From Gymnopus androsaceus JB14 (lineage: Eukaryota > Basidiomycota > Agaricomycetes > Agaricales > Omphalotaceae): DNA of 64,000 nucleotides. A program made the position numbers and the translations under genes. The notes below the pieces were generated by a model. The model saw only the letters and a program-made list of their open reading frames with translations. It was not told the DNA's origin and did no database searches. Location: positions 62,001 through 126,000 of the forward strand of contig ML769563.1 in NCBI GenBank assembly GCA_009733575.1, written 5' to 3'. This document shows, piece after piece, positions 1 through 10,680 of this stretch (positions within the stretch are counted from its first letter, which is position 1; each line of letters opens with the position of its first letter).

Positions 1-61
1 GGAGAAACTTGGTGAATTTGATTACGATATTGAATATATCCCTGGTGAAGAAAACATTTTG
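1..61 (+). repeat. Truncated gypsy RNase H piece, inverted duplicate of 3225-3285
   Basis: These 61 bases are the exact reverse complement of 3225-3285, which encode the RNase H end of the pol gene lying on the minus strand. Reading on the plus strand gives the conserved gypsy motif FDYDIEYIPGEEN. Identity stops abruptly after base 61. The window edge cuts the left side, so it may be part of a second, inverted copy of the same element. Confidence 0.85.
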
Positions 62-204
62 GGCATCCAACCCATATATATATCGTAGGTAGAGTAGTTG
101 TACCTCAGTTCACTCCGAATCGTAATGCTATCCCTATCATTTGGCCGGCAGGATGGAGAGATAAGTATCTAATCTGTAGGTACTCGTTACATACGCCCTC
201 CTGG
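62..204 (-). repeat. Probable polypurine tract and truncated 3' LTR of the gypsy element
   Basis: On the minus strand the pol stop at about 335 is followed after 130 bases by a purine-rich CCAGGAGGGCGTA (192-204) and then TGTAACGAG, the layout expected for a polypurine tract followed by the start of a 3' LTR. The putative LTR is cut at base 62 by the inverted RNase H fragment. No second LTR copy is present to confirm the boundary. Confidence 0.4.
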
Positions 205-334
205 TCGACAAAGTAGACCACACCGGTAAGTAATGTATGGGGTTTTCGATAGGTAATTTTTAGTGAAGAATGTATAGTAAGAAAATAAGGAAAATTAAAT
301 TAAATTAAGCGGGTACGCGCCCTCCAGAACGCAT

Positions 335-2314
335 TTAAGTATGCTTGGAAAACTTAAACCCACCAATACCATTCCTGGCACGCTCAGCAGCCGCGGCAGC
401 CATCTTCTTCTCAGCCTTGGCCTTCTGAGCCTTCGCCATACCATTAACCTGGCTACGTGCAAAAGCATCCTTAGCCGCCTGAAGCTGTCGATATTCGGCG
501 TCCAGGATCTGAACATGTCCAGGGGTGATAATTGGACCCGAGACAATGTCTGGCAGTGTGACCGTCAACATTTCCATAGTAGGAGAAGGGCTGGTAATGC
601 CCGCGACAGGAACATCGTCACCAAACGCTCTACTAGCATCAAAGTAAGCCAACTTGGGGCTATCACTAGTAGTGCCGGTGCTTTTATTGAACAAACTCGC
701 AAAGCGTGCATAACCTATAGCCGTAGTAGGCTTATCGGAACGCTCTCGGTTGTAATACTTTCGAATTTCCAAATCGAGAAGTATGTAATCGCGAATCTGC
801 TGAGCAGCAACCGTGAAGGGAGATGCATCCCTTGTCTCGTAGACTGCAATGCGTTCCGGAGCCACACGATCAAAGATTGGCATACAATCGTCAGCAGGGG
901 GAGTCTGTTCCATGGGAGCTGGCGTAGGGGAATTATTATGATGAGCCCTCGGCGGGGGACTGGAATCATCCTGTCGAGTATGATTATCCTTTCCCCAAGC
1001 CTCATGGGAGGCCATGCGTCCATTAGCCATTTTCAAAGTAAGATTTCTGCGGGGGCGAGAACGCTTGAGTTTTTCTTTCAACCTTAATTCCGTCGTGCTT
1101 AAAAGCTCTTCAGGAAGAAAATTTTCCTGTCTCAAGTCGCCCGAAAAGGAAATTGAGGCAATACCGAGTTCAATTTTCACCTCCTCGGGGGCATTTCCTG
1201 TACCTTTAGGCAATGCATGGATCGAACGAACATTCATAAGTTCTAAGTACTCGTTCAGACATGGTAATCCTTGAACCTCATGAATAGATAACCAGGTTTT
1301 ATCACCTGTGCTCCAAAGTACTTCAAAAATCATTAGGGAAGAGTGTCCGTAATGAGATATAATTTTTTCAATGCGCCATTGAGGCTGGGCATCAGGCGTC
1401 TCACTCAATTGGCTGTCCAAACGGCCTGGAAACCGCCTATCATCGTTAGGGACATGGATCCGAAGTAAGGAGGAGTGGAATACTGGATGAATTCCACGCT
1501 TAATGAAATGATTAGGCAACTCAACTCGGAAAGAGTGGTTCCCAAAGTCCTCCTGGATCCGATATGGACCAATATATTTGGGGATAAGCTTTTTAGCTAG
1601 TCCCTTCTCAAAGGATAGATTTTTCGTAGATAAGTATACGAGATCACCCTTACGGAATGGGTCAAAGCGTCGTTTACGGTTGGCGGCCCGTATCTGCTTT
1701 ACCCGAGCGTCTAAGATACTATCATGGGCGGCCATTATAGCTAGCCGCTGTAGACGTGCAAATGTCTTAACTGAGGGATATTCATTGGAACTAGTGTTCC
1801 AAACCATAGAACGGGGCATTCGTCCATTATTAAGTATAAATGGTGCGAATCCAGTAGACTCGGAGCGTGCACTATTTATCGCAAATTCAATAGCGGGCAA
1901 CTTAGACACCCAATTTTTCTGATCTGCTGACACGCATTGCCGTAGCATCTGAGTTACCGTTCGGTTGGCTCGTTCAGTTGCTCCATCTGACTGGGGGTGG
2001 TATGCACTGGACATATTTAATTGTGTTCCAATGAGCTCGTGTAGTCGCCGCCAAAAGATACTTGTGAACAGTGAGTCTCGGTCACTTATAATCTTCCTAG
2101 GTAGACCGTGTAACTTGTAAACGTGTTCAAACATGAGTTCTGCGGTCTGCCGAGCCGTGTACGTGGTCTTACATGGTACCAAATGTACCATGGAAGTAAG
2201 TAAATCAATGATCACGCAGATTGAATCATATGCCGAGTCACGGTTCTTAGATTCTGGCAAGGGACCAACAAAGTCCACACCGATAGCTTCCCATGGATAA
2301 GATGGGATCTCCAA
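335..2314 (-). pseudogene. Ty3/gypsy integrase half of pol with long C-terminal extension
   Basis: Open frame of 659 codons encoding the retroviral-type integrase of a Ty3/gypsy element, which would join element cDNA to chromosomal DNA. The D,D,E core is visible: GVDFVGPLP near residue 12, SDRDSLF near residue 98 and DGATERANRT near residue 134. It is followed by the GPYRI/HPVFH C-terminal module and a chromo-like tail around residues 335-365 (EKIISHYG, TWLSIHE). About 280 further residues, rich in Pro/Ser and then Ala/Lys, lie beyond the chromo-like part and are not recognised. The reading frame is displaced by one base from the upstream RT frame near 2335-2350, in an ACAAAACC stretch, so pol is broken here. 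The apparent ATG start is internal and has no biological meaning. Confidence 0.85.
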
Positions 2315-4430
2315 CGGATTTAGAGGTCCGTGTGGTTTTGTCGTGTCCTGACTTACTTATTTTGCATGTGTGACAACTTTCACAATAGGATTTGGTGTCC
2401 GCGACCATTTCTTTCCACCAAACATGGTCACGAAGATAGTCAATAGTCTTGGAAGCCCCTAGATGGGCTAATAACGAGTGCGCTTCAGAAATAATTAATT
2501 CCTGAGCGCTTCGACCATTTATGATTATTCTGGGTATACAAAGCACTTTAGAATCTTTTTGCTTTAAGTATATCAAGTTGTCCAAAACTTCGAAGTTGGA
2601 AAATGAATTCGGAGAATCCAGTATTTTCTTAAATAAAGGATCTTCTTTATATCGACCTTTAAGAACGACGGGGAGGTCTATTCCGCCATCTGTAGTACTC
2701 AATACATTAAGTAGCGAGACATTATGTAGATTAACCTCAGGAGTCGCGACAACGTTATCTGTGATCGGGGATGTACTAACGTCCCCCATAATTGAGTCTA
2801 TGCGGTCATGAGACTCAGTTGTCTTTCCATCTGTTCCGTCTGCTGGTTCAACATTGTCAGGTCGCTTGGAGCGAGCTGGAATGCGAATGGTGAGTCTTTC
2901 TTTATCTTTTCCAATTGTTCGTTGGTGTGTTTTACCAGAGGTACTCCCGCCCTCCTGTTCGCGTCGACGTGGGCCTAAGATGCGAACACGACCTTTCATT
3001 CTGGCCGCAAATTCCTTGGAGGTCTCGGGACGTCCTGTATCCGCTGTTTCAAGTGGTACACGAAACCGTCGTGCAGCCGCTTCCTGACCAGTAAGCACAG
3101 GCATGGAGATAGCATGCAGGCTCAGGTGCCTATTATCAGCACTATCATCGAAGTATGTATATTCAGATTGCGCTCGTACAGTTCCTGGCGCATCATTCAA
3201 GTAAATCCTCGATAAAGCATCTGACAAAATGTTTTCTTCACCAGGGATATATTCAATATCGTAATCAAATTCACCAAGTTTCTCCAGCCAGCGAGCTTGC
3301 CGACCAGATAGGTTCTTCTGGTTCAAAAGGTGTATTAACGCCTTATGATCCGTTACCCAGGTGAAGTGCGTGCCCTGGAGGATATCTCGATGCCGCAGCA
3401 TCGTCTCGACGCCCGCAAGCATCTCAAGTTCATGAACAGCGTAATTTTGCTGGGTCGAATTCAACTTCGCACTATAGAAAGCAGCGACCTTGGCCCCTTT
3501 CTTCCATGTGTCACCTTGACATACGAAGCCAGCAACTGACGCGGAACTCGCATCCGTCACCATCCAGATACGAGCATGACCTGGAGAATAATCCAGTGGC
3601 ACGCGTGAGTGCTCACGCCATTGTTCAACAATCTTCTTAATCTCATCGAAAGCTCTCTGTTCAGTGTAGGTCCACTGGAAAGCGACAGCTGCACCCGTTC
3701 GTGCATGGAGAATTCCCATCGGACCTCGGATACCAGGTAAGTTATCAGTCAAATAACCAACCGCACCGAGGAAACCTGACAACGTATCCTTTGCCGTAGG
3801 GACCTTCCAGGCTACGATCGAATCAACCTTTTCTGGGTCCATACGAATTCCGTTATTATCAATGATTTGTCCAAGGATACGGAGCTCGCGAGGTAAGAAA
3901 TTCAACTTATTCTCATTCAAATAAAATTGTTCTTCACGCAGAACGTCAATGACCATTTTAACGTGCTTGATGTGGTCTTCTAACGTCTCTGAGTAGATTA
4001 CAATATCGTCAAGATATACATCCATGAAAACACCAATCATGGATGAGAAGATATAATTCATACACGCTTGGTACGTTGCCCCACCGTTACAATCGCCTTG
4101 CTGGATAACCTGACTATCCATGCTACCATCAGGTGTAGTTACCGATGTACGGTGAACGTGTTCGGGAATAATACGTATCTGTTCATAAGCATCCTTGCCA
4201 TCAATTATGCTACGATATTTTGCCTTCGCCACACGGCGAATTATACCATCTATATTAGGAAGAGGCGAAGCAAGCTTATGCGTGTTTGCATTCCGAGCAC
4301 GTAAGTCGACAACAATACGAAGTGAGTCCTTCTGTTTCGCAGATTTTGGAATTAACATCATTGGCACTGTATTCCTAGACGTCGTGACCACCCAACGGCC
4401 AGTCGAGATGTAGTCCCTACGTTTCGACAG
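2247..4430 (-). pseudogene. Ty3/gypsy reverse transcriptase-RNase H-zinc-binding half of pol
   Basis: Encodes the element's reverse transcriptase (YLDDIVIYSE active-site motif), RNase H (VTDASSASVAGF, HELEMLAGVE, VTDHKALIHLL, SDALSRI) and the H2C2 zinc-binding domain that precedes integrase (HSLLAHLGASK, then CESCHTC). Gag and protease are absent: homology begins abruptly near 4430 at KRRDYISTGRW, where a Plavaka-like exon ends. A one-base frameshift near 2340 separates it from the integrase frame. Between RNase H and the zinc domain is a roughly 130-residue charged linker. The length and order match the C-terminal two thirds of a fungal gypsy polyprotein. The element is 5'-truncated and cannot act alone. 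Confidence 0.9.
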
Positions 4431-5146
4431 TCTGAGCTTCTCTTGCACCTAGAAAATAGATCAACGAAAATGAAAGGCATGAAAGAGAATTTCAAGCCTA
4501 CTCCAGGTATTTGAAGAAGACGGTCAAACGAGTTGTGTCTGATATTGTCCTTTACAACCCACTCTGCAATATGCCAGTCCATCTCCGAAGCAAAGGGTGC
4601 ATACAAATATGCTTTGGTAAATAGACCCTCCATTGGATCATCATTAACAGGCAGGTTGTGAGCACAGCGCCAATGATCATGAAGAGACTGTTCCTTCCAT
4701 ATGACAGCACCCCCAATAGCATGCTCAACCTCCACCGAAGACTCAGTGTAATTGTCCAAGGACCGAACCTTCACTCCAAGTTGGTGTTGAAGCAAAGCAC
4801 TTTGGTGAGCCTGAGTTGAAGGCCCTGGTCCAGCCTTGCCAATTCCTGGTCCATTATTAAGTTGGACAAAATGGAACAGATTATTCTCCTCCTTGAGCTC
4901 CTGTAATAGCTCTCCTGCTTGCTCATCTGTCACTTCTGGGTCACCTTCATTCTCCATCCGCATGTAATTGGTTCCGAGTTCCTCGTGGTCAATATTTACA
5001 TTGAGCTCAAGGACTTTGTTGAGGGCAGCAGATTTCTCAAAGCTGCAGTACAATTGACAGGACCAAGCTTGGGTGACATGGCTGTTACAACCCTGCACAG
5101 TGTCAAAAGCCTTGCCACAGCCAGCCGGATACTCAAGAGAGGCCAT
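4431..5146 (-). pseudogene. N-terminal fragment of a Plavaka-like (KDZ) transposase
   Basis: Exon 1 begins at the ATG at 5146. It encodes a Cys/His module (CGKAF, then H, then a C-rich stretch), a Gln/Glu-rich linker, and the motif PFASEMDWHIAEWVVK ending at HNSFDRLLQIPGV. From memory, this combination marks the N-terminus of Plavaka-type transposases of the Kyakuja-Dileera-Zisupton class, which are abundant in Agaricomycetes. A good intron follows (4449-4501, GTAGGC...TTTTCTAG, phase 0). Exon 2 starts VQEKLRLS, resembling the Plavaka continuation, but switches within about eight residues to gypsy RT. The catalytic part of the transposase is therefore missing. The assignment rests on motif recall rather than a search. 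Confidence 0.65.
4449..4501 (-). other. Intron of the Plavaka-like fragment
   Basis: A 53-nt intron with donor GTAGGC and acceptor TTTTCTAG. Removing it joins ...PG to VQEKLRLS in frame and continues directly into gypsy pol, so splicing would yield a transposase-RT fusion frame. Confidence 0.6.
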
Positions 5147-5305
5147 GGTGATCAGTGAAGGAAGCTGGTGAGCCAGGTGTTGATGCTACTGGCAAGCTAA
5201 AGAAGGGCAAAGGGATAATGGAAGGAAGGAGTGGTAAGAACTTGAAGCAGACAGGGAGGTCACAAGGTAGAGAAAGAGACAATTATAGATTTATTGGTGA
5301 GTCTG

Positions 5306-5409
5306 CTCACCCTAGCCTGGTCAACACACTATGTAATTAAATAGTTAAGGGTGGGGTCTCACCCTAGTCTAGTCAACACACTATGTAATTAAATACCAAA
5401 GCTCACCCC
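5306..5409. repeat. Imperfect 52-bp tandem duplication
   Basis: Two adjacent units (5306-5357 and 5358-5409) share CTCACCCTAG and a CAACACACTATGTAATTAAA core. No coding content is seen. Confidence 0.75.
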
Positions 5410-5424
5410 ACCTGGTCCACAAAG

Positions 5425-5475
5425 GTTAGAGGTTAGGGTTAGGGTTAGGAGTTGAGGTTAGGGTCAGGGTTGATT
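5425..5475 (+). repeat. Interstitial telomere-like repeat (TTAGGG)
   Basis: A short run of TTAGGG and variant units (GGTTAGAGGTTAGGG and similar), followed at about 5482 by a G-rich GGGGGTGTGGGGG stretch. A similar arrangement in the opposite orientation occurs at 40527-40640. It is too short and degenerate to be a chromosome end; it looks like an interstitial relic. Confidence 0.7.
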
Positions 5476-5559
5476 ATATTTAATGGGGGTGTGGGGGCCC
5501 CCACTCATTGAAAAAAAGTAATAGATGAGAGCATATATTATACAAGTATTTATATTTTA

Positions 5560-5655
5560 ACATAGTCACTTAGTGTAGTGAATATAGTGTTATGCTTGAT
5601 TATGTCAAACAAATATTCAAGAGGCTTTGGGTTCAATTCCTGCTCTTGCTATTTA
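5560..5655 (+). other. Degenerate tRNA-like sequence, possibly SINE-derived
   Basis: Contains a B-box-like GGGTTCAATTCC near 5630 and a weak A-box-like TAGTGTAGTGAATA about 60 bases upstream. It cannot be folded convincingly into a full cloverleaf by eye, so it is listed as tRNA-like only. Confidence 0.3.
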
Positions 5656-5913
5656 TTTTATGACACTTTTCTAGCTATTCTATATTTATAGGCATAAGGA
5701 AGATCCTCCATTCTGATGTATCCCAGAAAATGGGGGATGTCCCTTGATTGATACATGGATCTAGCAGCTAGGGCTGTGATTTCATGGGTTGAAATGTGTA
5801 GGAAATACCCAATTTGTGGAGAGGAGAGTCAAAAGTGCTACAAGAGATTAATAGGGACAATTTTTGAAGCAGTAGTTTGAGGGAAAACATTGGAGATTCA
5901 TGTGGTAATGTCG
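5656..5913. other. No recognisable feature
   Basis: A+T-rich sequence between the tRNA-like stretch and the inverted-repeat element. No supported gene or repeat was found. Confidence 0.5.
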
Positions 5914-5919
5914 TTAAGA

Positions 5920-6656
5920 CTAGGGTTTGAAAGTGCAGTTCATATTACTGCTGAAACCCGGCAACTGCACTTGCACTGAACTGCAGTGCAGATTAAAAAA
6001 CATTGCACCGGTGCAGTGGTTGCACTGCAGTGCAGTTTGCAGTTCTCTTAAACTTCGAAATTCAAAGAACCACTGAAAATCGGTGCAAACCAGTGGTGCA
6101 CTGGTGCAATTTTCCATAGTAAAACTTAGTATTAGTACTAAAACTACCAGTACTAATAATTCATTACCTACTAGTTAGTATTAGTATAGTGGTAGTATTA
6201 GTGCAGTGAGTATTATGGTACAGTAAGTACTAACATAGTGAGTATAGTAAGTACTTATTAGCATATACTCATACCTACTAGTCACTTATTAAGTACTTAA
6301 TTAAACAAGAACTGGTAAGTATTACTACCAAATGCTAGTATCAGTAATCCTAGTAAGCTGTACTTACTGCAATGACCTGTTGAATACCTTTTCATAGTAA
6401 ATTATATCTTATTATGCAGGTCTTCAATGTTTAAGGCTACTAAAACTGCAGTTTGAACTGGTTCTGCACCGGTTTGCACTGATTAGGTGCAGCACTGGTT
6501 CAAACTGCACAACTGCACTGAACTTGCACCGGTGCAGCTCAGAACTGTAGTTCAGTGCAAGGTTTGCTTAAATTTAGAAATTTTAGCACCGGTGCAGTTC
6601 ACAGTTTTCCCAAAATGGAACTAAGAACTGAACCACACTGCACTTTCAAACCCTAG
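5920..6656. mobile_element. 737-bp non-autonomous inverted-repeat element (MITE) with 6-bp TSD
   Basis: The first and last 20 bases are perfect inverted repeats (CTAGGGTTTGAAAGTGCAGT). TTAAGA lies directly outside both ends (5914-5919 and 6657-6662), a textbook target-site duplication. The interior has no credible ORF. It carries many copies of GTGCAGT and GCACCGGTGCAG-type motifs near both ends, and an A+T-rich core of TAGTA/GTACT runs around 6120-6350. The superfamily is not certain. Sub-terminal clustered short repeats are typical of transposase-binding sites. Confidence 0.9.
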
Positions 6657-6719
6657 TTAAGATATTCAAGCTAGCAGTTGGGGGTTTAATGACCGAGGGT
6701 ATCGGAATTTGGTGGCTGG

Positions 6720-7680
6720 GGAAGGGGGATCGTGGAGGTACGAGAAGAAGAATTAATTTTGGGTGGTGCTGTTAACCGGCAGGCTATTTGCCATTGGTTA
6801 TCCGGAGCATGCTCTGTACATGCGCCCTGGTCTTGTTTGGACTCTTTGGGATAGCAGGAAGCTGGCTTCGAGCAATGAACGTTTGGATGTTTTGAAAATT
6901 TTAATAATTTTCAAACATTCTTTGTTGTCGGTCCCATAGTTGAATCATGGGATTTTATGGTATTCAATGTTGTCAATCCTAGAGGTATTTAGGGAGGGTC
7001 ATTATCCAGGTATTCTTCACCAAATGCCCTCCCGCATTCCCTTTTCTGATTCCATGCCTTCTTTAGAACCCAACTCTCCTCCTTTATACTACTCTCACAA
7101 GAACCCTTCTTCCAGATCTGATCCTTATCTGTTTGTTTCTTTTCTTGTTGTCTTGAGTTGTACTAACGTCGTCCTTGTTTCTTTTAGCGATCCATCCTTT
7201 TTTACAGTTTGTTCTGCCTGTGCTCCTGGCACAGAATGTGAGCAATGCCAATGTATTCGATGATTGGTGAATTTCATATGCCAATTACAACAAAGTTTGG
7301 GTGTTGCGGAATGAGGTGAGTTACAACCTTTTTTGTTTGGGTTCTTCTAACCTGCTCTAGTAAACAATGCAATGCTGGGCTTCATTATCAAGCAACAGCT
7401 CAACAACCTCCACTCCCTCTTCAACAACATTGTTTGTCTTCTTGCCTCTGCTGTCAATGGCCATCTTACACATCTCCTTCACAAACTTTTTCGTGCTATG
7501 GAAGCAATACTTCTTTGAAACCAACAAACGGCATTGGCACGTGGTCAAGATGCTATTATTTCGTTGATGAATGATATGGAAGAACTAGTTATTGCAGGTC
7601 AGACTGACGCCTTTCGCATTTTCTCTGCCAGTGATACTATATGCGGACCTTGTGATGCTGATGAGATGTTGGCTTGTTAG
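6720..7680 (+). pseudogene. Remnant of an intron-bearing gene with Cys motif, function unknown
   Basis: Several open pieces lie in order on the plus strand. One around 7195-7260 contains CSACAPGTECEQCQC. Another reads NANVFDDW...NKVWVLRN around 7230-7310, followed by a plausible donor (GTGAGTTAC, 7315) and acceptor (CTGCTCTAG, about 7362). A third reads LNNLHSLFNNI and then MNDMEELVIAGQTDAFRIF to a stop at about 7680. Frames disagree between pieces and at least two in-frame stops occur, so it is not intact. The short-exon layout and Cys spacing recall the repeated genes described at 18-20 kb, but I could not establish homology. Confidence 0.35.
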
Positions 7681-8225
7681 TATGCCAACAATCCACCTGT
7701 ACCCACTCTTGACTTGCTTCTTGTCCCTCTCCCTTGGCTGTATGTCACAAAATTTTCCTTTCTTTTGAACCCCGTACTGAACCTGCTTGGTAGATATACC
7801 AGGAATCCGAACAGTAGCAGCTAGACCTGGAATGTTCCAGGTAGCTCTTTCAACTTTGAAGAGCACTACTGTTGAAGGTGTCATGAACATCACGTCCCCA
7901 GTTGTCGCTGTCCCCATCTCGTTTGTTATAACAGGAACTGTTGTTTCCAATGTCCTCATGCCCAACATTGTCACAGAAGTTGCCATTGTTCCAGCAAGCT
8001 CAATAATTCCAAGGGTTACAATGGTAATGAATCTACTTAGTGTTACCATTTTGTTCCAATTTCCTTCTTTTCTCTTCATTCATTACTATACCTTTATAAT
8101 GTAATGGGCCACCGTACTAATTTCCTTTTGTTACTGTTTTGCCACATGCTGTAGATTACTGATTTCTTTTAATTTAAAAATAATCTTTTTGTTCAACTAA
8201 TTGAGATGAAAACAGTTTGTTGAGA
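7681..8225. other. No supported gene; A+T-rich spacer
   Basis: Open frames here are on both strands, lack motifs and have biased composition. They are regarded as chance. The stretch may include decayed 3' sequence of the gypsy element that ends at about 8226. Confidence 0.4.
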
Positions 8226-9347
8226 TTATTTATTGATGTGATCTGTCTTCCAGATCCCTTCTTGTGAGTATTGTTCCAAATGATTCATTGCCACTTTGGT
8301 TTCATGTGGTTTATTTGGGTGATTAAGTTGAAATTCTTGAAATAGTTGTAGAGCACCAGGTAAATTTGATAGAGTTTCCCAAGTATCATTTTCTGGACCG
8401 TATCCTTGCCATCGGACAAGGAATTGGATGCCTTTTCCCTTCCTTTGGGAATTGAGTATCTGTTCAACAATGTAAATGTTGTCACCCTCAATTTCAACAG
8501 GTGGAGGCAGTGAGGGTTTGCAATTGGGGAACTCATCAGGAACATTGAGTTGTAGCAATGAGACACGAAAAACATTGTAAATACCCTTTAGGTATTGGGG
8601 TAACTTTAAACAGTATGCATGGGAGGAGATCTTCTCAGAAATCTCAAATGGGTCCAATTGTTTCCAGTCAAGTTTTTGCATTTGTCATTTAGTATAGATA
8701 TCTTCTATGCTTAACCAGACCTTCTGCCCTGGGACCCAGTTTGGTGTTTTCTCCTGCCATTTATTAGCATGTTGTTCTGATTCTAAGTTGGCCTTCCTGA
8801 TTTGGTCCTTCAGATGCTCATGCAGTTAATTCAAGTCTTCAGCAACTAAATGTGCTGCATGATTTGGGATCTTGTCTAGTGGAATTGATAGTCAAGGATT
8901 ATATCCTTTGTTGGCAAAGAATGGGGACACCCCTGTAGCTCTATTTGGGGAGTTGTTATAAACAAACTCAGCTAAGGGAAGCATTTCCTCTCAATCATTC
9001 TGATTATAATTCCTGAACAATTGTAAGTACTATTCAAGGATTTGATTAGTATGTTTGGTTTGTCCATCAGTTTCTGGGTAGTATGTGGTTGAAAGGTTTG
9101 ACTTGATACTCAAGTTCTCGCAGATGGATTGCTAAAATGCTGAGACAAAAGTTGAACCTTGATCCAAAATGATATCTGCAGGAATTCCATGTTTAGAGAA
9201 CACATGTTGGATAAAGTGTTTGGCAAGTGTGGCAGATGTATCGGTGGTATTGCAAGCAATGAAAATGGCTTGTTCTGTTAGTCTGCACATGACTACCAAG
9301 ATGGCATCAGAACCATTTGATTCTGGTAGTGCCACAATATGATCCAT
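8226..9347 (-). pseudogene. Chromodomain Ty3/gypsy (chromovirus) integrase and C-terminus
   Basis: The minus frame is continuous from the integrase core (SMDHIVALPES, IILDQGSTFVSAF, TDGQTKHTNQ: the three catalytic acidic positions D, D and a degraded E site) through the GPF-like region to a C-terminal chromodomain (YIVEQILNSQRKGKG, FLVRWQGYGPENDTWE) that would target histone marks. Six in-frame stops (at about 9132, 9030, 8991, 8892, 8826 and 8685) interrupt it without any frameshift. Each can arise from one C-to-T or G-to-A change (Trp, Gln or Arg codons). Both strands' fragments between the stops remain recognisable, so decay is by point mutation rather than deletion. Confidence 0.9.
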
Positions 9348-10042
9348 GGATAATTCTAATGAACAACCCCATTGATCCAAAGCAACCATTCTGGCAACCT
9401 CTTTGTATCTCATGATTGCTGGTCATGCCAGATTTTGACTGAGATGTAACTTTGACATGTATGCCATCTGCGTCCATCGTGTTGATGCCACGCTATTCTT
9501 TGCCCTCCTCTTCAACTTACCAACATGCTCACAAAGCCGAAACTTTCAGTTGTACTTGGCAAGTACTTGGGAGTGGTAGTGACAAAGAAGAGTAGCAGTG
9601 GAGGTTGGTATGGGTCATAGGGCCTAGGTGCGCTTTTCTTTCTTGCAAGATACCCTCAGACTCACCAGCTTTTCTATATACCAGATACTGCTCCACTTGC
9701 TGTTGCCACGGAACATAGTCTCTTGACTTGAAACACTCATCATTCAAATAATCCTAGGACAACAGCAAACCCACTGCCATGGTGGCAGGTGCATGACTCA
9801 GTGTGTTTGCAGTGTTGCATGGTCCATGACACTCGGTCCCAGATGCCTGTGGCAATCTTATTTTCAGTAAACAATTCATGTTTGTAACAGTTATTCTACA
9901 TTCTCCTTCAATACACTTAGACTTAAGAATTTTCTGCTGTGACCCATTGCAACACTGGTGTCACTGTCACCATTACGTCAAAATTTTGAGGGTTGTTAGA
10001 TCCCAGCAACCCTTTCAACAGGGTTGCTGAGTAGAATTATCC
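9348..10042. mobile_element. 695-bp Mutator-like MITE inserted in gypsy integrase, 9-bp TSD
   Basis: The ends form inverted repeats (GGATAATTCTA then ...CAACCC at both termini). ATGATCCAT flanks both sides (9339-9347 and 10043-10051). Deleting the element plus one flank restores the integrase reading frame exactly across SMDHIV. A 9-bp duplication is typical of Mutator-like elements. No transposase is encoded: open frames inside show no motifs. Near the right end a CAGCAACCC/GGGTTGCTG hairpin is present. The element inserted after the gypsy copy did. Confidence 0.9.
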
Positions 10043-10051
10043 ATGATCCAT

Positions 10052-10680
10052 GGATAGTGAGCTCCATGGTTGTTCTCCAATTGGAAGTGATTTTAAATAC
10101 CCCATGGCTTTCTTTTGGATAGATTTTGTGTGTTGACATTTGTGACATGAACATATGTACCATTCAACATCACAATGGATTCCAGGCCAAAAATAAGTAT
10201 GTGATATGAGTTGGATTGTTTTGTGAACACCAGGGTGGCCTGGAAGTTTGTGATTGTGATGTGTTTGCAAAATTTTGAGACATATATCGGGGTTGGTAAG
10301 TACATACACTTTCCTTGCTCTTAGGAGCAGTCCCCCATTTAGTTCAAAGGGTCCTGGTTCCTCAGATTTTGCTTTTTCTTCCATGTTAATCCGATAGCTA
10401 TCCTTTTCAGATTCTCAAATCTATTGCAATTGCAATTCCTCATTAATTATCAAGGAAGCTAGCAGCTGTTCTGGACAAATCAATATATCTTCGTTATGTT
10501 GATTCATGGAATCCTGCAAGGTCTTGGTTTTTGGGTACACGTCAGGCCTTCGAGTAAGTGCATCAGGTTTGGCATTTAGATGTCCCAGTCGGTAATCTAT
10601 AACAAAGTCAAATCCAGATAAGAATTCAGACCAACGTGTTAGACATCTGCTGAGCTTCTGGGTTGTTGACTCAAGTTCAA
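10052..10680 (-). pseudogene. Chromovirus gypsy RNase H end and H2C2 zinc-binding domain
   Basis: The 5' continuation of the same minus-strand gypsy copy. The RNase H tail (RWSEFLSGFDFVIDYRLG, KPDALTRRPDVYP) occupies about 10540-10680, and the integrase zinc module (HHNHKLPGHPG, YFWPGI, CSCHKCQ) about 10090-10300. Upstream RT, protease and gag are missing: homology stops at 10680, exactly where a tandem A+T-rich repeat begins. One frame break lies near 10385-10420. Confidence 0.85.

Noticed and set aside
341..1087. Plus-strand open frame of 248 codons opposite the gypsy integrase
   Set aside because: It is antisense to a clearly recognisable integrase/C-terminal frame and has no motif of its own.
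2335..2350. Possible programmed frameshift within gypsy pol
   Set aside because: It lies between the zinc-binding domain and the integrase core, not at a gag/pol border, and the element is otherwise truncated. A simple one-base indel is more likely.
5155..5340. 61-codon open frame after the Plavaka-like fragment
   Set aside because: Low-complexity Gly/Lys composition and overlap with a tandem repeat; no homologue recognised.
5560..5655. Functional tRNA gene
   Set aside because: Only a B-box-like stretch is good; acceptor and anticodon stems do not pair.
7787..8104. 105-codon hydrophobic frame
   Set aside because: No motif; another frame of the same stretch is equally open; the region is decayed spacer.
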